A stretch of DNA of 64,000 nucleotides from Lepiota brunneoincarnata. Its lineage: Eukaryota; Basidiomycota; Agaricomycetes; Agaricales; Agaricaceae. Where the stretch lies: positions 1 through 64,000 of the forward strand of contig JAEBUN010000052.1 in the NCBI GenBank assembly GCA_023014365.1, given 5' to 3'. Positions 10,484-20,483 of the stretch are shown piece by piece. The position numbers and the translations under genes are program-made. Within the stretch, counting starts at the first letter, position 1. Each line of letters starts with the position of its first letter. The notes beneath the pieces are model-generated. The model searched no databases, was not told the DNA's origin, and worked only from the letters and a program-made list of their open reading frames with translations.

Positions 10484-11890
10484 ATGGTCTCTCGAACAGT
10501 TACCCGTACTCGCACTCTGGTAACTCCAGCCGCTCGCCGTAGCAAACGCATCACTCGACAACCTCCTTCCGAGGAACTGCAACCCGACTCCCCAAGGGCT
10601 TCTCGCTCTCGCTGGCAATCTATCGCGCCCTCGACCCCAGACCGGTTCTCTGAAGATATACAACCTTCAGTATTCCGGACTCCCGACGGCCCCGACGACG
10701 GCCCCGACCCCAATCCTGATCCCAGCGACCCTGGTGATCCCGACGACTACCCTGACAATGGGGACGGGCCCCCGGGCAACGACGAACCATCAGACAACGG
10801 CGACAACAACAACAACATCCCACCTGGCAACACCCGAGACGACCATGATAGACTCATACTCCGAGTTTTCCAACGCATAGCCGATCAAATGGATGGCCGT
10901 GGGAACTCTCAAGCCCCACAGCCTCCTCGAACTCCCCGTACCAAAGCTCGCGAACCTGACATCTTTACAGGTTCCGACCCCGCCAAACTCAAACCCTTCC
11001 TCTTCCAATGTCGGCTCTACTTCCGTACTAACCCGGCCCAGTTCGCTATCCCCGCCACCAAGGTCAACTTCGCGTTGACGTACCTTACGGGCGTGGCACA
11101 GCAACACTTCGAAATCGGCCTCGACGAGGCCGACAACCACGGAATAATGCACAACTGGATCGAGGACTGGGATCAGTTCACCCTGGAACTGCAGACCAAT
11201 TTCGGTCCCGCGGATCCGACCGGAGAAGCTGCTGAGCAGCTTGACTCCCTCCGAATGCGCTATGACGAAAAGATCGCCGTCTACAACGTCGACTTTCTCC
11301 GTCTGGCCGGCCAACTCCGCTGGGGTGATGAGGTATTCTGTCACCGCTACTACAAAGGCCTCCCCGACCGCATCCAGGACATTCTGTCCAATCGGCCCGA
11401 CGGCAAGCCCGACACCTTCATCGAAATGCGAGCAGCAGCGATGAAGATCGATGCTCGCTACTGGGAACGCCAACGCGAGAAGGCCCGCGCCAAAGCCGCT
11501 TCGGACCCGACCGCCTCTAGGAAACCTGGAGGCAACCCATCCCCTTCCACCGCGACAAACCATCAACCTGCCGCCAAGCCTGCCAACAGTAACAACAAAG
11601 GCAGCACCCCCAGTAATAACATCTTCAAGGGCAATCCGCCCAACCCGTCCGCCGGTCAGAAATCGGCCCCGCCAAAGTCCGACCTTACTAGTAAACTTGG
11701 TAAGGACGGTAAATTAACCCCCGAGGAACGTCAACGACGTTTCGACAATAACCTCTGCCTTGTCTGCGCAGATCCCAATCACAGGGCTGCCAACTGCGAC
11801 AAGAAGAAATTCCCTGACGCCAAGGCTAAAGGCCGACAGGCTCAGATTTCCGAGACAGACGCGCCGGCTCTCCCAAGCTCGGAAAAATAG
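10484..11890 (+). CDS. gag: E3 Gag
   Basis: 468 residues from ATG 10484, the first good start after the LTR, to TAG 11888-11890. The N-terminal ~150 residues are basic then D/P/N-rich and disordered. A Retrotrans_gag capsid domain spans about residues 155-330 (PFLFQCRLYFR, FALTYLTGVAQQHFE, QFTLELQTNFG, WGDEVFCHRYYKGLPD). Then comes a linker rich in K, P, S and N, and one CCHC knuckle near residues 424-437, CLVCADPNHRAANC. It forms the virus-like particle and binds RNA. The stop follows directly on GGAAAAA, and the pol frame is open there in -1, so Gag should be the major product and Gag-Pol a frameshift product. Confidence 0.95.
   Translation: MVSRTVTRTRTLVTPAARRSKRITRQPPSEELQPDSPRASRSRWQSIAPSTPDRFSEDIQPSVFRTPDGPDDGPDPNPDPSDPGDPDDYPDNGDGPPGNDEPSDNGDNNNNIPPGNTRDDHDRLILRVFQRIADQMDGRGNSQAPQPPRTPRTKAREPDIFTGSDPAKLKPFLFQCRLYFRTNPAQFAIPATKVNFALTYLTGVAQQHFEIGLDEADNHGIMHNWIEDWDQFTLELQTNFGPADPTGEAAEQLDSLRMRYDEKIAVYNVDFLRLAGQLRWGDEVFCHRYYKGLPDRIQDILSNRPDGKPDTFIEMRAAAMKIDARYWERQREKARAKAASDPTASRKPGGNPSPSTATNHQPAAKPANSNNKGSTPSNNIFKGNPPNPSAGQKSAPPKSDLTSKLGKDGKLTPEERQRRFDNNLCLVCADPNHRAANCDKKKFPDAKAKGRQAQISETDAPALPSSEK
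11881..11887 (+). promoter_or_regulatory. Candidate -1 frameshift heptamer of E3
   Basis: G GAA AAA sits immediately before the gag stop TAG and fits the spacing of an X-XXY-YYZ slip site (XXX is GGA rather than three identical bases). After slipping, the -1 frame is open without interruption into pol. Confidence 0.55.
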
Positions 11891-14800
11891 TCGGCGGTCC
11901 TCAGGCCTCTGCACAGACTGAGGATCGCATTGAACTCTGCTGTGCTCCAGAGAGTTTCCGTCTCAATGCGTCCGCTCTTTCCGATCCAAACTCTCTTCAT
12001 ATTACATTAACTTCTCCTTTAGTTACTTTGTTACCCTCTGTTTCCGCTCCTGTACTCTCCGCTTCGGACCCGCTTCCTACAACGGACAATGTAGTTAGTT
12101 CTGACTTTTCTTCTTCTTTTTCTCCTTTCAAAGCTCTTGTTGATAGTGGTTCTACTCACTGTTTTGTGGACTCTTCTTTCGTTCGTTCTCATAGTATTCC
12201 AACCTCGTCCATCCCGGCTATTGAACTTCGGTTATTTGATGGGACCTCAAACGCCTACATTACGGAGCTTGCGCAACTGCCTGTATCCTTCCCCTCCGGT
12301 GAATCTATCATTTTGGACACTTATGTCACCCAGCTCGACTCTTCCTGTTCTGTGGTCTTAGGACACAACTGGCTCACCCGCTACAATCCGTTGATTGACT
12401 GGGCTTTGGGCAGTATTACTTTCCGGCCATCCCTACTCGAGAATCCTGCTTCCGTCTCTACCTGCGTCGCACCCGCATCGGCTCCGCCTATGGCCGCCCC
12501 TGACTCTCCTGACCTAGGTTCACCACCCCTGTCCGGGACCTCGTCCCAATCTGTCCCCCTTGCGAAACCGCACATCTCCTTGATAAACGCTCCTGCCTTT
12601 ATCCGCGCTGCCAAGCTCCCTGGCTCCCAACAATTCCGAATCAATCTTTCCACCGCCTCCGCATCGGCCGCGTCCTCTTCTGTCTCCGAGGAACCGCCTG
12701 ACCTCTCGTCCATCCCCGAGGAATACCACGAGTTCGCTGACGTTTTCAGTAAATCGCGTGCTGACGCACTTGCTCCACACCGCCCTTACGACCTCCAGAT
12801 TAACCTAGAGGATGGCGGTCAGCCTCCGGTCGGTACCATTTACTCCCTTTCACAATCGGAGCTTGGAGCTCTACGTGATTTTATTGACGAACATTTATCT
12901 ATTGGTTTCATCCGCCCCTCCACTTCCCCTCATGGAGCCCCGGTCCTCTTCGTCAAGAAAAAGGACGGCTCCCTCCGCTTATGCGTTGATTTTAGAGGTC
13001 TCAACCGTATTACCAAGAAGGACCGCTATCCCCTTCCGCTCATCTCCAACCTCTTAGACTCCCCTCGCAAAGCTCGCGTATATACCAAGATCGACCTCCG
13101 CCACGCCTACCATCTTGTCCGCGTTGCTGACGGCGACGAATGGAAGACTGCCTTTCGGACCCGCTACGGCTCCTTCGAATGGATGGTTATGCCTTTCGGC
13201 CTCACCAATGCCCCCGCCACCTTCCAGCGGTTCATGAACGATATATTCAAGGACATGCTCGACGTCTGCGTTACTATCTACCTTGACGACATTCTGATAT
13301 ACTCCGACAACCATAGTATCCATCGTGACCAAGTCAAGGAGGTCCTCAAGCAGCTCCGCCAACACGGTCTATACGCCCGCCCTGACAAATGCCAGTTCCA
13401 CTCTGACACAGTGGAATATCTCAGCTACATTCTCTCCCCCGACGGCCTCCGAATGGACCAATCTAAGGTCAAGACCATCCAGGAGTGGCCTGAGCCTAAG
13501 AAAGTCAAGGACATCCAGTCCTTCTTAGGCTTCGCCAATTTCTACCGTCGCTTCATTCACGGATACTCCGACATCGTCGTTCCGCTCACTCGCCTCACCC
13601 GCAAAGACGTGAAGTGGAATTTTACTGATGATTGTCGCGAGGCCTTTAACTCCCTGAAGGAAGCATTTATCTCCGCCCCCGTCCTCACTCCTTGGGTCCC
13701 CGACGCTCAGATCATTGTCGAGACCGACGCCTCCGACTACGCCCTTGCGGCAATCCTCTCTATCGTCACCGACGATGGGGAGGTCCATCCCGTTGCATTC
13801 CATTCCCACACCTTTAACACGGCCGAACTCAACTATGACACTCACGACAAGGAACTCCTGGTGATATTCGAAGCCTTTCGCATCTGGCGGCACTATCTCG
13901 AAGGTGCCCCCCTTGCTATTGATGTGGTCACTGACCACAAGAACCTCGAATACTTCTGCACCACCAAGATCCTGACTCGCCGCCAAGCTCGTTGGTCCGA
14001 GTTCCTATCCCAATTCCACCTCGTCATCCGTTTCCGACCCGGCCGCCTCGGCACCAAGCCTGACGCCCTAACTAGACGATGGGACGTCTACCCTAAAGGG
14101 GGGAATAGCGACTATGCATCAGTCAACCCGCACAACTTCCGGCCTGTGTTCACTCACGAACAGCTCGCGGCCTCCGTCCGTGCCACCACTCTTTACACCC
14201 CTTCCCTTCGCGCAGCTGTAGTCATGGACCTCGATCAGCTACACCGCGATATTCTCGCCGCCCTACCAGCGGATCCGACCGCTTCCGCCCATCTTGCCAG
14301 CCCAGAAGGCCGTTGGTCAGTTAATGATAAAGGTTTCCTCCTCTTAGACGACAGAATCTACGTCCCTGACGCCGACAATCTCCGACTTCGGGTCCTCCAG
14401 TACAAGCATGATCACGTCCTAGCCGGCCACTTCGGTCAGAATAAAACGCTGGAACTCATCCGGCGCGAATACACCTGGCCTAGCGTCCGCACCTTCGTCA
14501 AGGATTTCTGTAAGTCTTGCGTCACCTGTATGAGGTCTAAACCCCAGCGCCATCGCCCCTACGGTCTCCTTAAGCAACTCCCCATCCCCGAACGCCCTTG
14601 GAATTCAATCTCCATGGACTTCATCGAAAAACTTCCCGCCTCCTCCGGCTATGACACCATCCTGGTAATCGTTGACAGACTCACCAAACAATCCCTCTTC
14701 ATTCCGACTTATGATACCGTCACTTCCTCCGACCTCGCCCGCCTATTCGTCCTCCACGTCTTCTCTAAGCACGGCGTGCCCGAACATGTTACCTCCGACC

Positions 14801-15693
14801 GCGGCTCCGAATTCGTCTCCCACTTCTTCCGCTCATTGGGACAAGCCCTTGACATGAAGCTACATTTCACCTCAGGCTACCATCCAGAAGGCGACGGACA
14901 AATGGAACGCACCAACCAGACCCTCGAACAATACCTTCGGGTCTATTGTAACTACCAACAGGACAATTGGTCCGAATTACTACCCCTAGCTGAGTTTGCT
15001 TACAACAACGCTCCTAGTGCCACCACCGGTATCTCCCCATTCTTCGCTAATAAAGGATACCATCCGAACATCACAGTTCATCCTGAACGCGATCTTGCCT
15101 CCGCCCGGGCCCGCCATTTTGCTGTTGATCTCGACGACCTACATACCACCCTGAAGTCCGAAATAGCGCTAGCCCAGCAACGTTATCAGACCTCCGCCGA
15201 CGCCCACCGACTCCCCGCCCCGGACTTCAAGGTTGGACAAAAGGTATTCGTGAAAGCCCAATTCTTCCGCACCACCCGTCCCTCCAAAAAACTCTCCGAA
15301 AAGTACCTTGGGCCTTATGAGATCATTGCACAAGCAGGTACTCACTCCCTTACACTCCGACTTCCCGACTCCATGCGTGGAGTACACCCAGTCTTCCATG
15401 TTTCCATGCTCGAACCAGCCACACCTAACACCATACCCGCCCGATCGGATCCGCCGCCCGCGCCGGTTTCCATTGACAGTGAACCAGAATACGAGATTGC
15501 CCGCATCGTCGACTCTAAGATCGATCGGCGCTGCGCGTGCAAGCTCCTCTATAAAGTCATCTGGTTAGGCTACGAAGACACTGAAGAAGAGTCCTCGTGG
15601 TTGCCAGCCACCGAGCTTGAACATGCTATAGATCTCGTAGAGGCTTTTCATTCCTCTTACCCTGCAAAGCCTGGTCCTCTTCACTCACTTTGA
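11887..15693 (+). CDS. pol: E3 Pol: protease, RT, RNase H, integrase, chromodomain
   Basis: The frame is open from the gag stop in -1 and has no ATG until well inside, so translation is probably by frameshift. Domains by nucleotide: retropepsin with LVDSGSTHCF (~12133-12162); RT with KKDGSLRLCVDFRGLN (~12955-13005) and the catalytic YLDD (~13278-13290); RNase H starting IVETDASDYAL (~13712); integrase zinc finger H-x5-H…C-x2-C (HDHVLAGH, CKSCVTC; ~14407-14530); core D,D,E (SMDFIEKL, TSDRGSEF, GDGQMERTNQ; ~14612-14915); then GPYEII and a chromodomain (YEIARIVDSK, YKVIWLGYED, SSWLPA; ~15490-15620). All catalytic residues are present and no stop occurs. The chromodomain places it among chromoviruses, which target chromatin. 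Confidence 0.95.
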   Translation: MVGGPQASAQTEDRIELCCAPESFRLNASALSDPNSLHITLTSPLVTLLPSVSAPVLSASDPLPTTDNVVSSDFSSSFSPFKALVDSGSTHCFVDSSFVRSHSIPTSSIPAIELRLFDGTSNAYITELAQLPVSFPSGESIILDTYVTQLDSSCSVVLGHNWLTRYNPLIDWALGSITFRPSLLENPASVSTCVAPASAPPMAAPDSPDLGSPPLSGTSSQSVPLAKPHISLINAPAFIRAAKLPGSQQFRINLSTASASAASSSVSEEPPDLSSIPEEYHEFADVFSKSRADALAPHRPYDLQINLEDGGQPPVGTIYSLSQSELGALRDFIDEHLSIGFIRPSTSPHGAPVLFVKKKDGSLRLCVDFRGLNRITKKDRYPLPLISNLLDSPRKARVYTKIDLRHAYHLVRVADGDEWKTAFRTRYGSFEWMVMPFGLTNAPATFQRFMNDIFKDMLDVCVTIYLDDILIYSDNHSIHRDQVKEVLKQLRQHGLYARPDKCQFHSDTVEYLSYILSPDGLRMDQSKVKTIQEWPEPKKVKDIQSFLGFANFYRRFIHGYSDIVVPLTRLTRKDVKWNFTDDCREAFNSLKEAFISAPVLTPWVPDAQIIVETDASDYALAAILSIVTDDGEVHPVAFHSHTFNTAELNYDTHDKELLVIFEAFRIWRHYLEGAPLAIDVVTDHKNLEYFCTTKILTRRQARWSEFLSQFHLVIRFRPGRLGTKPDALTRRWDVYPKGGNSDYASVNPHNFRPVFTHEQLAASVRATTLYTPSLRAAVVMDLDQLHRDILAALPADPTASAHLASPEGRWSVNDKGFLLLDDRIYVPDADNLRLRVLQYKHDHVLAGHFGQNKTLELIRREYTWPSVRTFVKDFCKSCVTCMRSKPQRHRPYGLLKQLPIPERPWNSISMDFIEKLPASSGYDTILVIVDRLTKQSLFIPTYDTVTSSDLARLFVLHVFSKHGVPEHVTSDRGSEFVSHFFRSLGQALDMKLHFTSGYHPEGDGQMERTNQTLEQYLRVYCNYQQDNWSELLPLAEFAYNNAPSATTGISPFFANKGYHPNITVHPERDLASARARHFAVDLDDLHTTLKSEIALAQQRYQTSADAHRLPAPDFKVGQKVFVKAQFFRTTRPSKKLSEKYLGPYEIIAQAGTHSLTLRLPDSMRGVHPVFHVSMLEPATPNTIPARSDPPPAPVSIDSEPEYEIARIVDSKIDRRCACKLLYKVIWLGYEDTEEESSWLPATELEHAIDLVEAFHSSYPAKPGPLHSL

Positions 15694-15762
15694 GTTACTG
15701 ACCACACATCACACCAAGAAACAACCATGTATTAAACAAACCCAAAAAACAACCCCGTACAA

Positions 15763-16848
15763 CTACCTATCGGTGTCGTCTCCAGAGAGCCCGGGCGACC
15801 CATTCACTTCTTCCATCAAATCCTGCACCTCCTCCTCCGAAGCGGGCCCGACACTCCCCTCCGAACCCTCCGTCTCCGAAAAATTTCCACTCGACCAATT
15901 TCCGTCCACCTGAGCCTCCCAACGCCGTAGTTGCTCGTAGCGGCCAGCAAGCGACCCCATCTTGTCGACCTTCTCCCCCAACCGAGCGATGGACCGCTCA
16001 ATTCGCACCTCCAGGATGTAGATTTTCTTGACGGTCTCCTGGTGCCTTTCTTCGATGAGCCGTTTCAACTCTACAAGGTCCATCAATTGGCATCCATCAT
16101 AATACAGGATTCCTTACTCACCTTCGAATTGCTGGCCCGACAAACCACCGGCCCCGCTTGGCTCCGTCTCCTCTTGACCCCCGCACCGTTTTTTCATTTT
16201 GCTGCACCGACGGCAACTCCTGGTGTTACTAAGAAACTATCAGTATGTAGTCCGGAAATCCTCCAAAATGACTTACCCGCCGGCCACCTCACATGGGACC
16301 CCGTCTCGCTGGCACCTCCAGCAGGGATTCTCACCCCCGAATACGTGCGCATTGCCCCGTCACGGGGCCGCCCTCGCCTTTGCCTTCCCCTTACCCTTAC
16401 CCCCTGAATCCCCGGAGTCCTCCTCCCCCTCTTCCTCCTCGTCCCTTGCCTCATCCCTATCCGTATATTCGGAATCCGACTCCTCCGTATCTACTTGCAT
16501 CGGGTCTTCCGACAGACGGCTCGACGAGGCCCCTGTGGTCGTCGCAACGAGTCGGGCCCGAATCGCCCGACGCTCTGCCTCGGCGGTTTCCTCTTGCTGC
16601 CTCCTGATCTCCTCTGCATATCGCTCCTTTGCGCGCTCTTCCGCTTGTCGCTGGTGCAGCTCTATGAGCCACCATCGCTCCTCCTCTTGGCGCTCTATTG
16701 CCAGCCGCCGCTCCTCCTCCTCTCGCCGTTCCTCTTCTTCTAGCCTCTCGATTTCGAGCCGCTCTCGTTCCTCTCGCTCCGCCTTCTCTCTCAGTAATCG
16801 TGCCTTGCGCTCCGTAGCGGTCGGTTGACGGGATGGTTGTCTGCTCAT
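15763..16848 (-). CDS. Antisense spliced gene inside E3: coiled coil plus Zn2Cys6-type cluster
   Basis: Three minus-strand exons fit in phase: 16848-16277, 16219-16122 and 16070-15763, with GT-AG introns of 57 and 51 nt; the total of 978 nt is divisible by three. The N-terminal ~110 residues are a charged E/R coiled coil (REKAEREERERLEIERLEEE), followed by an acidic serine tail and a G/K linker. Across the first splice the product has CWRCQRDGVPC, EVAGGS, CRRCSKMKKRC: that is C-x2-C-x6-C-x6-C-x2-C-x6-C, the spacing of the fungal Zn(II)2Cys6 DNA-binding cluster. Exon 3 adds another helical segment and an acidic end. One in-frame TGA (codon 163, 16360-16362) lies before the cluster, so this copy may be truncated. 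It lies between pol and the 3' LTR, opposite to pol. Confidence 0.7.
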
Positions 16849-16965
16849 GGGGGTAGGAGGTCAAGTTGTGTCCTCTCAAATTCAAATCAGTTCACCTTTT
16901 TTTTTTATACCCTCGTGGAATTTTCCGGTGGGCCCCGGTCTAGACCGCCTTGGGCCTCGAGGCTC

Positions 16966-16984
16966 GGCCCTAAAGGGGGGGCAC
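16966..16984 (+). promoter_or_regulatory. E3 polypurine tract
   Basis: taaagggggggcac directly precedes the 3' LTR. It is the expected primer site for plus-strand synthesis. Confidence 0.7.
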
Positions 16985-17645
16985 TGTCATATCCACACCA
17001 AACCTAGAGCTTAACCATTAGGCTTCGGCTTCTCGACTCCACGTGTGCTCCACACGACAACCCTATGCCCTCCGACTCGGCCCCGACTGGCTCCGACCGC
17101 AACCCTTCGCCCCGATCACGCGACCTACCTCTACACGTGCCACGATCACCTGACCCTCGGTGCTCCCATTGTCCAGTTCTCCATTCTCCGTCCGTAATCA
17201 GAATACGTTACCAGTCTCCATACCCGTACCGGTCTCCATTCCATTCGAAATTATTCGTAATCCGCTTGTAACCATATGGGTCTCCGCTTCGCTCCGCACG
17301 TAGTCAGTACGAGTCATAATTCGTCGAGCTAGTAGTATATATACCGTAGGCACTTGGCTTGTACTCCTCAGTCTGATAATCGAATCGAGCAGCGGACCAG
17401 TCCCCTGTTCCCTATCCTCCTCTCTCTCTGCCTCGCTCCGCTTCGGCCCCGACTTCCTGAAATACGGACTCGGACAGTAGGAGGGCACAGCACATAAGCT
17501 GAGGCCGCAAGTCCACTCTCCGCCCAAAGTACTCCGCCTCGGTCCCGCCGTCTACGTACTGACGTCGTCCCGTCCCCCGGTTACCTTATACCAAGGATAC
17601 CACCCCGACCCTCCGCTTCGGTTCCGACCCGCACCGGCTCTAACA
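16985..17645 (+). repeat. E3 3' LTR
   Basis: 661 bp, almost identical to 9768-10428, followed by the target-site duplication CCCCA at 17646-17650. The near-identity marks a young insertion. Confidence 0.95.
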
Positions 17646-18231
17646 CCCCATGGTTTTACATGCTAAAGAAAGATGAGAAGTCACTCAGGCTAGTTCACAA
17701 CCTCCAGCCCCTCAACGCAGTCACAATAAAGGATGCTGGAGTTCCGCCAATTGTAGAAACATATGCTGAGTCCTTCAGTGGTTGCAGCTGCTATGGAATA
17801 TTTGATCTTTTTGTTGGGTTTGACCAGCATGCTCTAGCACCTGAATCTCATGATCTCACTACTTTTCAATCCCCCCTTGGAACCCTACACCTCACCTCTA
17901 TCCCAATGGGGTACACCAATTCCATGCAAATTCAACAAGGCAATCTCACCTTCCTTCTCCAGGATGAGATCCCCCACATAGCCCTCCCTTTCATTGATGA
18001 TGTGCCAGTGAAAGGACTGAAAACATGTTACAAGACCAACAATGGATATGAGACTGTGGAGGAGAACCTTGGAATTCACCAGTTTGTATGGGAACACCTC
18101 CAGAATGTCAACTGGATTATTCAGCAGATCAAGCATGCTGGAGGAACATTTTCCGGACCCAAATCGCATTTTTGCACCCCATCCACTGTGGTTGTAGGCC
18201 ATTTATGCACATACAAAGGACAACTCCCCAA
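17646..18231 (+). pseudogene. E2 reverse transcriptase, palm region
   Basis: Open from the E3 boundary to the L1 boundary. It shows KKDEKSLRLVHNLQPLN (fingers), CYGIFDLFVGFDQHAL (the first catalytic aspartate in IFDLF), TSIPMGYTNS and PFIDDVPVKG, where FIDD replaces the usual YxDD. F-[IV]-D-D occurs in this lineage as I know it. The piece ends GQLPN and continues at 20484 with NASQIQKVLNWP once the solo L1 LTR is removed. It is non-functional because it is split. Confidence 0.8.
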
Positions 18232-20483
18232 TGTTGTGCTGCAAAATCATTTCATTTGTGAAATCACTAGCTAATAAAGTAACTAACTCTCCAATACTGA
18301 ATAATATCAGTATATGGCCATGGTCAGACACTGGGTGTGAGAGATTAGAATACTATCTAAAATATGTGAAGGCAGACATCTCAGAAACAGAACCAGAACA
18401 CCCAGACAAGTAAAAAGTGCTGTTAACTAACTTATTAGTGATAAGGCTATGGAAGAATGACTCTGGTATGAATGTACCCAAGCATTGTATCCAATACCAT
18501 ATTAACTAAGATATTAGTTAAGATACTCATGATCACACAAAAGACCCATTTCTTTACCTCTGCCCTATAAAGTGGATGAGTTGTAACACTTATGACCTTC
18601 AGATGGTACCTAGCCATAGTAACAGGTCCTGGAAGCGAATCTTGACAAGAGAATTTAGAAATTAGCTAATTTCCTGGTGAGGATGTTCCCTTGGAACAGC
18701 TCTGATGGTATTGAAAGATAAAAGATCAGATAGGGGTATCCAAGAGGGTACTCAGGGACGGATGCTCCCTCATAGTAATGAAAGAGACTAGAAATGATGG
18801 ACTAGAAAATAAAGATTGATAAGAATGGAACAAGCTAATTAAATTCTAATATTAGTTTACTGCCTAAAGGCTATGGAAGTGAACTTTTAGGACATTAGGG
18901 TTGAGAATCCAGGTGTGGAGAATCCAAGAAAAAGATAAAAACCCTTAGATAAGAGTTAGCAAGGAAACTTGCTAACCTGACTGGCTGTGATATAAATAAC
19001 CAGGCACTTAGGGAGCAAGTTCCTGAGAGTAAATTATGTCGCTGATATCAGAACTCCTAGAATGATGCTCCTAAATGATGAAGAGACAATAAAATGATGA
19101 AGCTGAAGGCTTGTTTCAGGTATACCCATGAGTTAATTGTATATTGTTAGAAAAACTCATCTGTAAATTACATGGGAGGCAAGAAACCACTTGCCTATCT
19201 CTCCCCCCTGACTGTATGGTCAATTAGGATAGGGATACAAAATAATTTTATGCGATTTTCTTTGGTCATAGACCACCAGAGACTTAATGAGTTATACTCT
19301 TAAATACCAGAGCCTTTGAAATGATTGAGATATTGACAGCCCCTTCTGCTTAACTTGAGAGCTGAATACAAGTTGATACAACTCTTCTGTTCTTAAGTAG
19401 AAAGTTCACTAACTTCCGTTTCTTTGGGTTCCTCTTAGAGGCCTTGTGTTACCCGGGTTAGGGGTTTGCTCTTGAGTAGCACAGGGTTTGACACAGGATC
19501 TCTATACAGACTTGGTCCTGTCCTACTAAGCGTGACTTGGAGATAACAGAGCACTATAAGTCCAGCCGGTTATGGCAAAGAGGTATAGGAGGCAAGAACT
19601 TTATAACACTAAGATAAAGATACAAGGTATTGTACTGTATCCTTATATATCTCTAAGTGTGGCTGTACTCCTACTATAATAATCCGGGCCAGAGTAACTA
19701 TGAGTCAGAGATAAGGAAACATGAGGCATATACTAATAATAGTCCTTCTGATGTACACTACTGATGGTTTCATAGTGACATGGGAATGTAGATTAAAAAT
19801 AACTGTCCTTCTGATAAAGCTTCTGATAACACCTTGCCTCAAAAGTATACCCTTGAATTGTAAAGCTGTTTAATTGAGAAGCAAACATAGTATGCTAGAA
19901 CCCATTGAAAACACTGTCCACTAGGTCTATCTAGTTTAAAGATACTTACTGCAGGAGCTTGTCAAAAGCCTGTCTTGCTGAGTAGTATAAAGTTTTATTG
20001 CATTGTTCAGAAGCTGTAGTGTGCTAGGGCCTGTTAGATAACGCTGTCCACTAGGCCTACTAGCTTAAAGACACTTACTACAGGAGCTTGCCAAAAGCCT
20101 GTCTCACTGGGTAGTGTAAATTTATAGTATTGTCAAGAGAAAAGGATGTAGTATGCCAGGGCCCGTTAGAACACATTGTCTGCTAGGTCTATAGAGGCTC
20201 ACTGATTGTGAAAGCTTGCATTTTGCCTGACTTATTGAATCATGAAGATATTAGTTAACATATTATATAGTAATGACCATCAAAGTCCCCATTGTATTCA
20301 GATAGGACAACTGTCTGTCTAGTTGGAGACTAAGAGAATAACTTACCAAAACCCTAAAAACATTAGAATTGAATATATTTCTGGAGATTTGCAACAACCT
20401 CTCCCCCACAAACTTATAAAGTTGGAATTAGCGAACTTGTTAACAAACTTTGTTTTTGATCCCATAAAGTAATCCGCTTTTCA
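18232..20483 (+). repeat. Solo L1 LTR inserted in E2 RT
   Basis: It starts TGTTGTGCTG and ends CGCTTTTCA, with CCAA on both sides (18228-18231, 20484-20487); the shared TG after it makes a 4-6 bp duplication ambiguous. Removing it restores the E2 reading frame. Compared with 3486-5351 it has lost most CpG sites (for example gctagggcccgtt became gctagaacccatt). The extra length is the nested LB LTR. Confidence 0.9.
19447..19831 (+). repeat. Solo LB LTR nested in the solo L1 LTR
   Basis: 385 bp, TGTTACCCGG…CTGATAACA, flanked by the 5-bp duplication CCTTG (19442-19446, 19832-19836). The uninterrupted L1 at 4690-4700 reads gaggccttgcctc, confirming the empty site. It is the cleanest full-length reference for LB. 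Confidence 0.93.

Larger units (their letters stand above)
9768..17645 (+). mobile_element. E3, complete Ty3/gypsy chromovirus
   Basis: 7,878 bp bounded by two 661-bp LTRs that differ at only one base I could find (10074 A, 17291 G), with the 5-bp duplication CCCCA. It is GC-rich with C-ending codons, unlike its surroundings. Order: LTR, gag (10484), pol in the -1 frame (to 15693), antisense spliced gene (16848-15763), polypurine tract, LTR. gag and pol have no stops, so it is a recent and possibly active insertion in E2. Confidence 0.95.

Noticed and set aside
10790..11566. 258-codon minus-strand ORF opposite E3 gag
   Set aside because: Mirror of a GC-rich coding frame; no start context, no introns, no motif.
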